Below, piece after piece: positions 17,906 to 27,392 of a stretch of 64,000 nucleotides of DNA. How positions within the stretch are numbered: the first letter of the stretch is position 1; every line of letters starts with the position of its first letter. The notes beneath the pieces are model-generated. The model was not told the DNA's origin. It saw nothing but the letters and a program-made list of their open reading frames with translations, and ran no database searches. Source of the DNA: Pedobacter cryoconitis (lineage in GTDB: Bacteria > Bacteroidota > Bacteroidia > Sphingobacteriales > Sphingobacteriaceae); assembly GCF_003259615.1 (NCBI RefSeq), contig NZ_QLLR01000016.1, forward strand, positions 55,443 to 119,442. The letters are read 5' to 3'. The position numbers and the translations under genes were made by a program.

Positions 17906-19377
17906 TGGCGCAACCCATCGTACATATCACAAATCTGAATCTGAAGTATCACCAAAAAACGGTACTTCAGGATTTGAGCTGGACAATAGACCGCCATGAA
18001 AACTGGTTGTTACGTGGGATTAGCGGCAGCGGAAAAACATCAATGGCGAAGGCAATTGCTGGTCTGATCAAATTTCAGGGCGATATTGAAATTAATTTTG
18101 ATGCAAAAAGCAACTTAGCTCCCGTAGTACATTATGTAGCCAACTGGTATCAATTTAAAGACCTGGAAGGACAATCTAATTTCTATTATCAGCAGCGTTA
18201 TAATAAACAAGCAACCGAAACTACTGCAACTGTGCGCGCAGAACTGGAAAACTATGGCAAAAAACATCAGCTTCAATTCAGCGAAGCAGAGAAACTTTTA
18301 ACCGCTTTAGGCTTTTCAGATTTAATAAACGCTACACTGATCCAGTTATCAAGTGGTGAACATAAAAAATTACAACTGGTCTGCGCTTTATGGCTTAAAC
18401 CACAACTATTAATTATAGATCAGCCCTATAACGGATTGGATAAACTTTCCCGTCGTCATTTGAACGTGCTGTTTGAAGAGATTACCGCAACAGGAACACA
18501 ATTGATTTTAATCAGTAATGATAAAGAATTACCTCCTTGCGTTCATCGTTTTGCTGCATTAAGCGGAGGTCAGTTAATTGAAATCTCAGCCAATGAACAT
18601 ATGCAGGAATTTGACGAAGAGGAAGAAAGCAAACCAATTCCTGATTTTTTAAAAGAAGCTCCAGTTTCCTCTGCTGACAGCGTGGTCAAAATGATCGGTG
18701 TGAATATCAGTTACGGTGAAAAACAAGTCTTAAAGAATATCAACTGGGAAGTTAAAGCAGGAGAAAAATGGTTGCTGCAAGGCCCTAACGGCTCTGGCAA
18801 ATCAACCTTATTGAGCTTAATCACTGGTGATCATCCCCAGGCTTATGCAAACAATCTTTACCTGTTTGGTCATAAAAGAGGCAGTGGCGAAAGTATCTGG
18901 GATATTAAAAAACGTATCGGTCTGATCTCACCAGAATTACACTGGTACTTTGATCCTCTGGCAACTGTCAAACAAAGTATCATTTCTGGATTCTTTGATA
19001 GTTCAGGCTTATTTCGTGAAGCGGATTATACTAAAAAAACACAGGCAGCAGAATTAATTGATTACTTCGGCCTTACCGAATACCAGGATACCCTGCTCAA
19101 CCAGCTTCCTTTAGGGAAACAAAGGCTGGCCTTTTTAGCCCGTACCCTTATCAAGAACCCTGAACTGCTTATCCTGGATGAACCATGTCAGGGCTTAGAC
19201 CAGCAACAAACACAATATTTTAACAAGCTCGTAGATGAATTGTGTAAAAATGGAACCACCTTAATTTATGTTGGCCACTTTGAAACACAACTGCCTGCTT
19301 GTATAGAGAACAGAATTTTATTGGAAAACGGCGAAGTAAAATCCGTCGGAAAAATATTAGAACCCATATTAAAATGA
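17905..19377 (+). CDS. Twin-domain ABC ATPase inside the leu operon (ModF-like layout)
   Basis: 490 residues with two ABC ATPase domains and no membrane segment. Domain 1: Walker A GISGSGKTS (38-46), signature LSSGE (148-152), Walker B LLIIDQ with Gln173 in place of the catalytic Glu, and Asn where the switch His should be (ISNDKE). Domain 2: Walker A GPNGSGKST (293-301), signature reduced to LPLGK (401-405), intact Walker B LLILDEP (Glu426) and switch His (VGH). In a head-to-tail pair this gives one intact and one degenerate ATP site. It overlaps leuD by 1 base and leuB by 4, so it is a true operon member. No permease gene is near. Its role is unknown; a soluble or regulatory function is possible. 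Confidence 0.85.
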   Translation: MAQPIVHITNLNLKYHQKTVLQDLSWTIDRHENWLLRGISGSGKTSMAKAIAGLIKFQGDIEINFDAKSNLAPVVHYVANWYQFKDLEGQSNFYYQQRYNKQATETTATVRAELENYGKKHQLQFSEAEKLLTALGFSDLINATLIQLSSGEHKKLQLVCALWLKPQLLIIDQPYNGLDKLSRRHLNVLFEEITATGTQLILISNDKELPPCVHRFAALSGGQLIEISANEHMQEFDEEEESKPIPDFLKEAPVSSADSVVKMIGVNISYGEKQVLKNINWEVKAGEKWLLQGPNGSGKSTLLSLITGDHPQAYANNLYLFGHKRGSGESIWDIKKRIGLISPELHWYFDPLATVKQSIISGFFDSSGLFREADYTKKTQAAELIDYFGLTEYQDTLLNQLPLGKQRLAFLARTLIKNPELLILDEPCQGLDQQQTQYFNKLVDELCKNGTTLIYVGHFETQLPACIENRILLENGEVKSVGKILEPILK

Positions 19378-20465
19378 AGAAAAACATATTAGTTATACCA
19401 GGGGATGGCATTGGACCAGAAGTAACCCAATGGGGGAAAGCCGTATTAGAACAAATCGCAATCAGCTTTGATCATGAGTTTACTTTTGACGAAGCCTTAA
19501 TGGGACATGCAGCTATTGAAGCTACTGGTAATCCATTACCTGATGAAACCTTAGAAAAAGCAAGAAAAAGTGATGCGATCCTGTTTGGAGCAGTGGGCCA
19601 TGCAAAATATGACAATGATCCTTCTTTAAAAGTACGTCCGGAACAAGGGCTGCTTAAAATCCGTAAAGAACTCGGACTTTATGCCAACCTGCGCCCTATT
19701 CTATTATTTGATGAATTGTTAAACGCATCAAGTATCAAAGCACATATTCTGCGCGGTACAGACATCCTGTTTTTCAGAGAGCTTACAGGCGATGTTTACT
19801 TCGGTGAGAAGACAAGATCAGAAGATAAAAACACCGCATCAGATTTGATGATCTATCACAAATATGAAGTAGAACGAATTGCCCATAAAGCTTACGAAGC
19901 AGCTATGCAGCGTGGCAGAAAGCTATGTTCTGTAGACAAAGCAAACGTGCTTGAAAGTTCAAGATTATGGAGAGAAACCGTTCAGGAAATCGCTAAACAA
20001 TACCCGGAAGTGGAAACACAACATTTATTTGTTGACAACGCGGCGATGCAATTGATTAAAGATCCTAAGCAATTTGATGTGGTCTTAACAGCAAACCTGT
20101 TCGGTGATATTTTAACTGACGAAGCCTCACAAATTGCAGGCTCCATGGGTATGCTTGCTTCTGCCTCAATTGGAGACGGAACTGGCTTTTTTGAACCAAT
20201 TCACGGCTCTGCACACGATATTACAGGTAAAGATCTGGCTAACCCGTTAGCCTCTATCCTATCCGTTGCCCTGATGCTGGAAATCAGCTTTGGCTTAAAA
20301 GAAGAAGCACAACTCATCATTTCTACTATTGACAGGGTATTAAAAGACGGTTACAGAACCAGTGACATCGCAGATGACGCTACCAGCCCGTACAAAGTAT
20401 TAGGTACTCAGGATATGGGTAAACTCGTCTTAAAATTCATTACACAACAAACTTACACTAACTAA
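19374..20465 (+). CDS. leuB: 3-isopropylmalate dehydrogenase
   Basis: 363 residues from the ATG at 19374, which overlaps the previous stop (ATGA). The family start MKKNILVIPGDGIGPEV supports this over an upstream in-frame ATG at 19299 that lies inside the preceding gene. Seen: LFGAVGHAKYD, the substrate and metal region HLFVDNAAMQL, LFGDILTDEASQIAGSMGML and EPIHGSAHDITG. It oxidatively decarboxylates 3-isopropylmalate with NAD. Confidence 0.97.
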   Translation: MKKNILVIPGDGIGPEVTQWGKAVLEQIAISFDHEFTFDEALMGHAAIEATGNPLPDETLEKARKSDAILFGAVGHAKYDNDPSLKVRPEQGLLKIRKELGLYANLRPILLFDELLNASSIKAHILRGTDILFFRELTGDVYFGEKTRSEDKNTASDLMIYHKYEVERIAHKAYEAAMQRGRKLCSVDKANVLESSRLWRETVQEIAKQYPEVETQHLFVDNAAMQLIKDPKQFDVVLTANLFGDILTDEASQIAGSMGMLASASIGDGTGFFEPIHGSAHDITGKDLANPLASILSVALMLEISFGLKEEAQLIISTIDRVLKDGYRTSDIADDATSPYKVLGTQDMGKLVLKFITQQTYTN

Positions 20466-20468
20466 ACC

Positions 20469-21983
20469 ATGACTATGCTACACGATCCTAATAGAGTTTA
20501 CGTATTTGACACGACCCTTCGTGATGGAGAACAAGTTCCAGGCTGCCAGCTTTCTACCCCAGAAAAAATAGAAATTGCACTGGCACTGGAGGCGCTCGGC
20601 GTAGACGTAATTGAAGCTGGTTTCCCAATATCCAGTCCTGGTGATTTCCAAAGTGTAGTTGAGTTATCCAAAGCAGTAAGAGAGCCAATTATTTGTGCAT
20701 TGACCAGGGCAAACAGGAAGGATATTGATTCAGCCGTAGCTGCTTTACAATATGCTAAACGCCCAAGGATACATACTGGAATAGGTTCTTCCGATATGCA
20801 CATCAAATATAAATTCAACAGTACACGCGAAGAAATTCTGCAGCGTGCTGTAGAAGCTGTGAAGTACGCCAAACAATTTGTAGAAGACATCGAGTTTTTT
20901 GCAGAGGATGCCGGCCGCGCAGACAATGCGTTTCTGGCCCAGATGATTGAGGCTGTAATTGCAGCAGGAGCCACTGTAGTCAATATTCCTGACACCAATG
21001 GCTATTGCCTTCCGGAACAATACGGTTCAAAAATCCTTTACCTGAAACAAAATGTTCAGAATATAGACCAGGCCATTATCTCTGTGCATTGCCACAATGA
21101 CTTAGGTTTGGCGACAGCCAATACTTTGGCCGGTGTGATCAATGGTGCACGTCAGGTAGAGTGTACCATTAATGGTATCGGTGAGCGTGCAGGTAATACT
21201 GCATTGGAAGAAGTGGCTATGGTTTTAAAAACACACCATGCCCTGAACCTTAAAACCAATATCAATACCAAACACTTCAGCGAGATCAGTGCTAAAGTGA
21301 GCCGTATGATGAGAATGCCGGTACAGCCGAACAAGGCCATCATCGGACAAAATGCCTTTGCACACAGCTCAGGTATCCATCAGGACGGTTTCCTTAAACA
21401 CAGAGAGAATTACGAAATCATCAACCCTGAGGACGTGGGGATCGATGCAGCAGGAATTATCCTGACCGCGAGAAGTGGTCGTCATGCCTTGAAACATCAC
21501 CTGGAAAGACTAGGTTATGTGATTGAAAAAATCAATCTGGACCAGGTTTATGAGAAATTCCTTTTGCTGGCCGATCAGAAATTGGAGATCTCAGATGATG
21601 ATTTATTATCATTGATGAGTGATGGAGAAGAACATACTTATAAAAACGGTTATAAACTGAACTCTTTACATGTAGTTTGCGGAGATTCAGCACTACCGGT
21701 AGCGGTTGTAAAATTAGAGCACGAAGGCATAGAAAAAGAAGCAAAAGCTGAAGGTAATGGCCCTGTGAATGCAACAATTAAAGCTATAGAAAGCATCATT
21801 GGTAAAAATATTCAGCTAAAAGAATTTACCATTCAGGCGATGCACGGCGGTAGCGACGACACCAGTAAAGTGAATATGAGAGTGATTTTCGAAGAACGTT
21901 CTTACTTAGGTTATGGCTTCAGCACTGATATTGTTAAGGCATCAGCCGATGCTTACCTGGACGCATTAAATAAATTCTTATAA
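20469..21983 (+). CDS. leuA: 2-isopropylmalate synthase
   Basis: 504 residues, the first committed enzyme of leucine synthesis. Seen: FDTTLRDGEQVPGCQL at the N-terminus, the metal-binding HCHNDLGLATAN, and NGIGERAGNTALEEV. The C-terminal LeuA allosteric domain (leucine feedback) is present from about residue 380. It starts 3 bases after leuB. A second ATG two codons in is an equally possible start. Confidence 0.97.
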   Translation: MTMLHDPNRVYVFDTTLRDGEQVPGCQLSTPEKIEIALALEALGVDVIEAGFPISSPGDFQSVVELSKAVREPIICALTRANRKDIDSAVAALQYAKRPRIHTGIGSSDMHIKYKFNSTREEILQRAVEAVKYAKQFVEDIEFFAEDAGRADNAFLAQMIEAVIAAGATVVNIPDTNGYCLPEQYGSKILYLKQNVQNIDQAIISVHCHNDLGLATANTLAGVINGARQVECTINGIGERAGNTALEEVAMVLKTHHALNLKTNINTKHFSEISAKVSRMMRMPVQPNKAIIGQNAFAHSSGIHQDGFLKHRENYEIINPEDVGIDAAGIILTARSGRHALKHHLERLGYVIEKINLDQVYEKFLLLADQKLEISDDDLLSLMSDGEEHTYKNGYKLNSLHVVCGDSALPVAVVKLEHEGIEKEAKAEGNGPVNATIKAIESIIGKNIQLKEFTIQAMHGGSDDTSKVNMRVIFEERSYLGYGFSTDIVKASADAYLDALNKFL

Positions 21984-21984
21984 C

Positions 21985-23235
21985 ATGGAGTTGGAAAAGG
22001 AAGTAGAACTGGATTTTGAAGCTGCGGCCGCACGTATTGCTGATACCGTTAAGCGTACTCAATTAGAATATAACGAAGGACTATCCCTAAAATACAATGC
22101 AAAAATCTATCTGAAAAGAGAAGATCTGCAGGTGGTGCGTTCCTATAAATTGCGTGGTGCTTATAATATGATCAGCACGCTTGATCCGACGCAGACCAGC
22201 CGTGGTGTAGTTTGTGCAAGTGCAGGAAACCATGCTCAGGGTGTTGCCTACTCTTGTAAAAAGCTAGGCATCAAGGGTGTCATTTTTATGCCGGAGATTA
22301 CCCCCAGACAGAAAATCAAACAAACTGAAATGTTTGGTGGAGACAACATCAAAATTATACTTGTCGGTGATACTTTTGATGACTGTATGAAGGAAGCACT
22401 CGTTTATACTACGGAACATCAGATGGTCTTCGTTCCTCCTTTTGATAACATTAAAGTGATAGAAGGTCAGGGAACTGTGGGTGTTGAAATTTATCAGGAT
22501 CTTCCGGAAACAGAGGTTATCGTGATGCCAATTGGCGGCGGCGGTCTGGCTTCTGGTGTAGGCAGCTACTTCAAAAACATCAATCCGCAGATTAAGCTGA
22601 TTGGTGTAGAACCTGAAGGTGCACCTTCCATGAATCAGGCTTTAAAGAACGGCAGTCCGGTTACACTTGATTATATTGATCGTTTTGTAGACGGTGCAGC
22701 TGTAAAACGTGTGGGTAACCTCAATTTTAAGTATTGCAGTGATTTACTGGATCAGATGTTATTAATTCCTGAAGGAAAAATCTGTACCACTATCTTAAAA
22801 TTATACAACGAAGATGCGATTGTCGTGGAACCAGCAGGAGCGCTTGCTGTAGCTGCACTAGATCAGCTAAAGGATACAATTGCAGGTAAAACAGTAGTTT
22901 GTATTGTGAGCGGCGGTAACAACGATATTGAGAGAATGCAGGAAATTAAAGAGAAGTCTTTACTTTTCGAAGGACTGAAGCATTATTTCATTGTTCGTTT
23001 TCCACAAAGACCGGGTGCATTGAAGTCCTTCGTAAATAATGTATTAGGGCCTCACGATGACATTACCCGTTTTGAATTTATCAAAAAGACAAACCGCGAG
23101 AATGGCCCTGCACTGGTCGGTATTGAATTACAGGAAAGCTCCGATTATACTTCTTTGAAAGAGAGAATGGCAGAATTTAAGTTTGAAGTTATTGATCTGA
23201 ATGATGATCAGACTTTATTTGAATACCTGGTATAA
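21985..23235 (+). CDS. ilvA: Threonine ammonia-lyase (biosynthetic threonine deaminase)
   Basis: 416 residues, PLP fold type II. The PLP lysine is in VRSYKLRGAYNM. SAGNHAQGVAYSC and the phosphate-binding GGGGLASGVG are clear. A C-terminal ACT-like domain (HYFIVRFPQRPGALKSFV) indicates allosteric control. The enzyme makes 2-oxobutanoate for isoleucine. It starts one base after the leuA stop and is the last gene before a strong terminator. Confidence 0.96.
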   Translation: MELEKEVELDFEAAAARIADTVKRTQLEYNEGLSLKYNAKIYLKREDLQVVRSYKLRGAYNMISTLDPTQTSRGVVCASAGNHAQGVAYSCKKLGIKGVIFMPEITPRQKIKQTEMFGGDNIKIILVGDTFDDCMKEALVYTTEHQMVFVPPFDNIKVIEGQGTVGVEIYQDLPETEVIVMPIGGGGLASGVGSYFKNINPQIKLIGVEPEGAPSMNQALKNGSPVTLDYIDRFVDGAAVKRVGNLNFKYCSDLLDQMLLIPEGKICTTILKLYNEDAIVVEPAGALAVAALDQLKDTIAGKTVVCIVSGGNNDIERMQEIKEKSLLFEGLKHYFIVRFPQRPGALKSFVNNVLGPHDDITRFEFIKKTNRENGPALVGIELQESSDYTSLKERMAEFKFEVIDLNDDQTLFEYLV

Positions 23236-23273
23236 CAGATTTAACAACTGGTATAATAATCTTCCGCTTCAAC

Positions 23274-23313
23274 AAAAAAGACCTTAGCTGACCGAATAGC
23301 TAAGGTCTTTTTT
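23274..23313 (+). terminator. Terminator of the ilv-leu operon
   Basis: A perfect 16-bp inverted repeat (AAAAAAGACCTTAGCT and its complement) with an 8-base loop. It ends in six T and begins with six A, so it could act on both strands. Confidence 0.92.
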
Positions 23314-23443
23314 GATTCCATTGGTATCAATTTTTTATACCTGATATTATCTTTCAGCTGTTACAATTCACCTGTTATACTTCACCTGTTATCTTTTATA
23401 TATTATCTTTCAACTTATTTATATATTAACTCTCAACTTGCGC

Positions 23444-24301
23444 TTAGATATTCTCTTTTAAGCGGCATCCCATTCCAGAGGCAAGTGCATACAAATAAGC
23501 CGCAACAGCTTTTACCTTACTGCCCTCCTTCTTAAAATTCCACACATCATTCATAAATAAAGGAAAGTTTTTACTATTCAACTGATCAAAGGCCACTGAT
23601 ATTGTAGGCGACAAGGAATGCGCCGTATGCCAGATCCCAAAAGGGATATACAGTGTTTCGCCAGCACTTACTTTAAAACTAATTGGCGTAGCATGTTTAA
23701 ACTCCGGATGTTTCTCTAAATCAGGATTAAAAACATTCACTTCAGAGCGCCATTGATTCTTTTCGGTGGCGTATAAAAACTTCTCCTGCCCACGTGGAAA
23801 AACTGTAAACATTTTCTCCCCATACAGTTGATTGATCCATGCACTCAAATGATAATAATCTTTATGTACATAAGGAAATTTGCCACCCGGGCCGCCAACA
23901 AAAAGCTCGATGATCCCGCCCCAATTTCCACGTTTAAATGAGGATGATTCTAACCAGTTCGGTTTTGCATATCCTAAATTAAGCGGCAGCATTAAATCCA
24001 GCATTTCGGGAATTTCCTTACTGATATTAAAAGTAAGCGGATAAGGCGCAAGCTTCTCTTCAGAACTATGCTCAGCAAGATCCATTACCTCTTTCATGCG
24101 ATAAGGCTTTCCGGTTTCCTTATTGATGACATCACTTTCTTTTTCCGGATAATTCTCGCGAAACCAATCCGGCGTAAACAAACCATTTGCCTTCCAGACC
24201 TTGGTTGCATCAGTTAAAATCACAGGGATTCCAGGATTATGATGCTCATCCATAAATTCCTGATAACTAAGGTTTGACTTCCGTTGAATTTCCATAAACA
24301 A
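23444..24301 (-). CDS. Cupin-8 / JmjC-like Fe(II)-2-oxoglutarate dioxygenase family protein
   Basis: 285 residues. N-terminal NPGIPVILTDATKVW and PDWFRENYPE resemble the start of FIH-type cupin-8 proteins. The likely iron ligands are His and Asp in VHKDYYHLSAW and a distal His in YIPFGIWHTAHSL. Family members hydroxylate proteins or small molecules; the substrate is unknown here. The alternative ATG two codons in (24295) is also possible. It is convergent with ilvA and downstream of the astacin gene on the same strand. Confidence 0.75.
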   Translation of the reverse strand: MFMEIQRKSNLSYQEFMDEHHNPGIPVILTDATKVWKANGLFTPDWFRENYPEKESDVINKETGKPYRMKEVMDLAEHSSEEKLAPYPLTFNISKEIPEMLDLMLPLNLGYAKPNWLESSSFKRGNWGGIIELFVGGPGGKFPYVHKDYYHLSAWINQLYGEKMFTVFPRGQEKFLYATEKNQWRSEVNVFNPDLEKHPEFKHATPISFKVSAGETLYIPFGIWHTAHSLSPTISVAFDQLNSKNFPLFMNDVWNFKKEGSKVKAVAAYLYALASGMGCRLKENI

Positions 24302-24359
24302 GAATTATAAAATGATAACAATTATAGTGTAAATATTACCAAGTCTTCAAGAAATATTA

Positions 24360-24382
24360 AAGGCAGCCCTTAAAGCTGCCTT
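24360..24382 (-). terminator. Hairpin after the astacin-like gene
   Basis: An 8-bp stem AAGGCAGC / GCTGCCTT with a 7-base loop, followed on the minus strand by TTTAAT. A modest terminator between the astacin gene and the cupin-8 gene. Confidence 0.55.
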
Positions 24383-24462
24383 CTTGTTATAAAAATTTTT
24401 ATCAATGATAATCATAACTACTTAAAGTTATCAGATAGACTACGGTTATTTAGCTCCGGAAA

Positions 24463-25344
24463 CTACAGCGCATAATTCGGATATAAATATTTGAATCCTA
24501 CCAGATCACCTGCAGATAAAGCAGTTCTTTGTGATCCAAAAGTGGACCCGTCAAGTTTTGTAATCGTTGGTTCACCATTACTGGAGAAAGCACTGGAAGG
24601 ATACATCATGATCGATCCAAAATCAAAGGCACCAGTTTGTCCGCCAGTATAACCACGGTCTGCCCAGGTATCGAAATTATGCTCATAACCGGCCTCAATA
24701 TTGTCCTTATTAATAATTACATAATCATCACGGTCAGTTCTGCTTTGCTCATGGAGTAAACCCAGCGCATGTCCAATCTCATGAATCGCATTACCGGTTG
24801 AACAACCTGATGCTAAGTTTAGTTTCTGAGCTCCTCCAATCATCCCTAAGGAAGAAGAGCAGCCAGTTCCAACCACAAACCTGATATAATTTGCCTGATT
24901 GGTACGCAATGTAAAAGTTAATTTAGTTTTCGCTTTCCAATGCGCAATGGCATCAGTAATTCTGGCCTGATTTGGAACATTAGTATCAATAGCATAATAC
25001 ACAATTCCATTCGTCCATCTTTTATTCAGATAATCGACAAAAGTACTTTCTGTAGCTGGTGCCGAAGGATCAGCCTTCTGCTTCAGAAAGGAAACCTGAT
25101 CATTACTGAGCAGGATGTCACCACCCAGAACAAACTGATCATTCTTTTTGGTGAGGCTGATTTTATTAGCTCCATTACCAAAAGAAACTACTTGTCCTTT
25201 GATCTCAGGAAAAGCCTGTTCAACTGCACAATTGCAATCATTTTGTTTAGTGTCTGCTAATGGAGACTCTTGTCCGCTTTGTTTCTTGCAGGAGGTAGTG
25301 AAAGCTGCGAAGGCAAGCGCAACTAATAATGTTTTGTTTTTCAT
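24463..25344 (-). CDS. Astacin-family (M12A) zinc metalloprotease lipoprotein
   Basis: 293 residues. The N-terminus MKNKTLLVALAFAAFTTSCKK is a lipoprotein signal with a lipobox cysteine at 19, so the protein is likely exported and lipid-anchored. The zinc site HEIGHALGLLHEQSRTDRD fits HExxHxxGxxHExxRxDRD, and SIMMYPSSAFS is the Met-turn. A pro-region of about 90 residues precedes the catalytic domain (from about MNKRW/NGIVYYAIDTN). It is a peptidase of outer-membrane or periplasmic location. The natural target is unknown. Confidence 0.93.
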   Translation of the reverse strand: MKNKTLLVALAFAAFTTSCKKQSGQESPLADTKQNDCNCAVEQAFPEIKGQVVSFGNGANKISLTKKNDQFVLGGDILLSNDQVSFLKQKADPSAPATESTFVDYLNKRWTNGIVYYAIDTNVPNQARITDAIAHWKAKTKLTFTLRTNQANYIRFVVGTGCSSSLGMIGGAQKLNLASGCSTGNAIHEIGHALGLLHEQSRTDRDDYVIINKDNIEAGYEHNFDTWADRGYTGGQTGAFDFGSIMMYPSSAFSSNGEPTITKLDGSTFGSQRTALSAGDLVGFKYLYPNYAL

Positions 25345-25858
25345 AGGTTAGGTATTTAGGTAAGAAAATTATTACATAGCAATTTAATAAACTTAGTAGC
25401 TTTTAATAGCATACAATATCGTTAAATGCAAAATGGTATAAAAAAGATAGTCTATTGTCAGCGAACAATACTTAATTCCGAACGAGCTCACTCCTGAAAA
25501 TCATGCTTTATTGTATTAAAGAGATCCATTTAACCGGCATGGAACCAAATGCTGATTATTTCGGCAAAAATAATTTTGGTGTCCGGAAATTGCATCTTAA
25601 AAGCACGTACCCAATTGATTTGTTTTTACAAATAGCAGAAACCAATTCGGCAAAGGGCTATTTTTGAGTTGTAAATTACTGTTGATCACGATTATAAAGA
25701 CAGCAACGTGGTTATAATAATAAATATAATCTTATATTTATCCACATAAAGTTATATTTTAACATCTATTCTTTGTAGAAAACGTTAAAACCAGCTAAAT
25801 TAGTTTACCCATAAAAACTTGGCAGCACATTTGCTAAGTAAACAAGAAACACACAAAT
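25345..25858. other. Intergenic region between divergent lipoprotein genes
   Basis: A 514-base AT-rich gap. It holds the promoters of both neighbours. It also has one possible short plus-strand ORF, 25503-25667 (54 codons, beginning MLYCIKEIHLTGM), with a composition that looks coding but no recognised domain and no clear start signal. That ORF may be a remnant of a lost gene. Confidence 0.35.
25772..25803 (+). promoter_or_regulatory. Promoter of the small lipoprotein gene
   Basis: TTTG (25772-25775), a 20-base spacer and TAAATTAG (25796-25803). This matches the Bacteroidota TTTG/TAnnTTTG pattern with one mismatch and predicts a start near 25810. Confidence 0.5.
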
Positions 25859-26275
25859 ATGAAAAAATACCTACTATTACTCTTAACAATAACGGCAATT
25901 GGATTGTCATCGTGTAAAAAAGAAGTCATTGCACCTAACAACAATGGTATTCCTAACCTGACCTTATTAAAATATATAAATCCAGGTGATTGGGTCCAGA
26001 GTGCAAACAAAGAAACCTATAGCGTAACTATTCCGGTTTCTGAAATTGACAGAGGTACATTTGAGAATGATGAAGTTGCATTAAGCATAGCCAGATCAGA
26101 CGTTGATTTTTATGATAAAATGCCATTTGTTGATAATGCAGTGAGCTATACCTACAGTTATACTACAGGATCTGTAACATTATACTTGCAAAAAACCAAT
26201 GATGCAAATGTATTTCCTGACAGACCAACAACTAAAACAAGAGTTAAGATCGTACTGATTACATCGAATTTATAA
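25859..26275 (+). CDS. Small lipoprotein of unknown function
   Basis: 138 residues with an N-terminal signal ending in SSCKK, a lipobox with the charged residues typical of Bacteroidota lipoproteins. The mature part is beta-rich (YSVTIPVSEIDR, VSYTYSYTTGSVTLYLQK). I do not recognise a domain. It is monocistronic, with its own promoter and a terminator that overlaps the 3' end of the convergent ABC gene. Confidence 0.8.
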   Translation: MKKYLLLLLTITAIGLSSCKKEVIAPNNNGIPNLTLLKYINPGDWVQSANKETYSVTIPVSEIDRGTFENDEVALSIARSDVDFYDKMPFVDNAVSYTYSYTTGSVTLYLQKTNDANVFPDRPTTKTRVKIVLITSNL

Positions 26276-26278
26276 TAT

Positions 26279-27271
26279 TTAAAACTCAAGAAAACGACCA
26301 ATGTTCGCCTGAACGTGGTCGTTTTTTTTATGCTCTCCCCTGTTCAGCTGTATAGCCCTGATAATTACACCATTTCGCTCCAGCAGCAGCTCTTCATAAA
26401 AGCCCTTATAATACACATCCTTCACCTCATACCTTTTACTATTCCAGCCGCCCTTTAGCTCTACCCATTCAGGATAAAACACTACAGCTTCTTTACTTAC
26501 CTGAAGCCCAAGTTTTACCGCGTCCTGCGGATTCAAAACTACCGCATTCCCCAGCAACTGTGCCGTATAAATATGTTCAGGATGATTATAAACATGAGCA
26601 GGTCTGCCCTTTTGGATCAGCATACCATCCTTCATTAATATCAATTCATCCGCCAAAAACAGCCCATCAGCAGGATCATGAGATACAATAATCACCGTAA
26701 CTCCCGTTTCAGCAGCAATACGTTTAATATCCGCACGCAATTGATTCTTTAACAACGCATCCACCTGGCTAAAAGGCTCATCCAGCAACAGAACACTCGT
26801 ATCGGTGACCAAAGCCCTCGCAATAGCCACGCGCTGCTGCTCCCCTCCACTCAATTCAGTTATCTTTTTATTCCTCAGATGATCAATATGCAAATGCTCC
26901 ATCATCTTCACCGTCTTCTCCTGCTTGCCCTTTACATCCGTATTAGAAAGCACCGAAGCAATATTATCATACACCTTCGCATAAATATTCAGTGAGAAAT
27001 CCTGGGTCACGATCTTCATTTCCTTGTGTCCGGGAATAAGCTGTTCATGTGGCCCCAGCACACGCTTACCATTCAGCAGAACCTCCCCCTCATCAACCTT
27101 CAGCAAACCAAAAATGGACTTTAATAAAGTGGACTTCCCACTACCACTCTCTCCGATCACCGCAATGATGTCTCCCCGTTTAATATCGAAAGTGATATTT
27201 CTGATTCCTGAAGCCTGTTCAGTTTGATATTGTTTAGTTAGTTGTCTAACGCTGATGATAATTTCGTCCAC
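26279..27271 (-). CDS. ABC transporter ATP-binding protein, orphan
   Basis: 330 residues. Walker A GESGSGKST (about 37-45), Q-loop VTQDFSL, signature LSGGEQQRVAIARAL, Walker B VLLLDEPFSQVD and switch His in VSHDPADG are all intact, so it should hydrolyse ATP. A C-terminal accessory domain of about 100 residues resembles the TOBE-like tail of importer ATPases of the PotA/FbpC kind. No permease or binding protein is adjacent, so the substrate is unknown. Its last codons overlap the terminator of the convergent gene. Confidence 0.85.
   Translation of the reverse strand: MDEIIISVRQLTKQYQTEQASGIRNITFDIKRGDIIAVIGESGSGKSTLLKSIFGLLKVDEGEVLLNGKRVLGPHEQLIPGHKEMKIVTQDFSLNIYAKVYDNIASVLSNTDVKGKQEKTVKMMEHLHIDHLRNKKITELSGGEQQRVAIARALVTDTSVLLLDEPFSQVDALLKNQLRADIKRIAAETGVTVIIVSHDPADGLFLADELILMKDGMLIQKGRPAHVYNHPEHIYTAQLLGNAVVLNPQDAVKLGLQVSKEAVVFYPEWVELKGGWNSKRYEVKDVYYKGFYEELLLERNGVIIRAIQLNRGEHKKNDHVQANIGRFLEF
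26291..26329 (+). terminator. Terminator of the small lipoprotein gene, inside the ABC gene 3' end
   Basis: A 10-bp stem AAAACGACCA / TGGTCGTTTT enclosing a smaller GTTC/GAAC stem, then a run of eight T on the plus strand. It lies wholly within the last codons of the minus-strand ABC ATPase gene. Confidence 0.8.
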
Positions 27272-27336
27272 ACCGTAAAGATACGTTTCAGAGAGAAATT
27301 ACCTAATATAAGCACCGAATTGAACCCCATATGACA

Positions 27337-27371
27337 TAAAAAAAGCCTCAGGACAATAATATCCTGAGGCT
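27337..27371 (-). terminator. Terminator of the outer-membrane barrel gene
   Basis: A 10-bp perfect stem AGCCTCAGGA / TCCTGAGGCT with an 8-base loop. It is followed on the minus strand by a run of seven T. Confidence 0.85.
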
Positions 27372-27392
27372 GCTCACGCTAACAAATACCGT

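Noticed and set aside
20498..20998. 166-codon ORF antisense to leuA
   Set aside because: A shadow of the leuA codon pattern, with no domain and no start signal.
23341..23440. Short direct repeats (TTCACCTGTTAT at 23367 and 23381)
   Set aside because: Only two copies in low-complexity AT-rich DNA; no function suggested.
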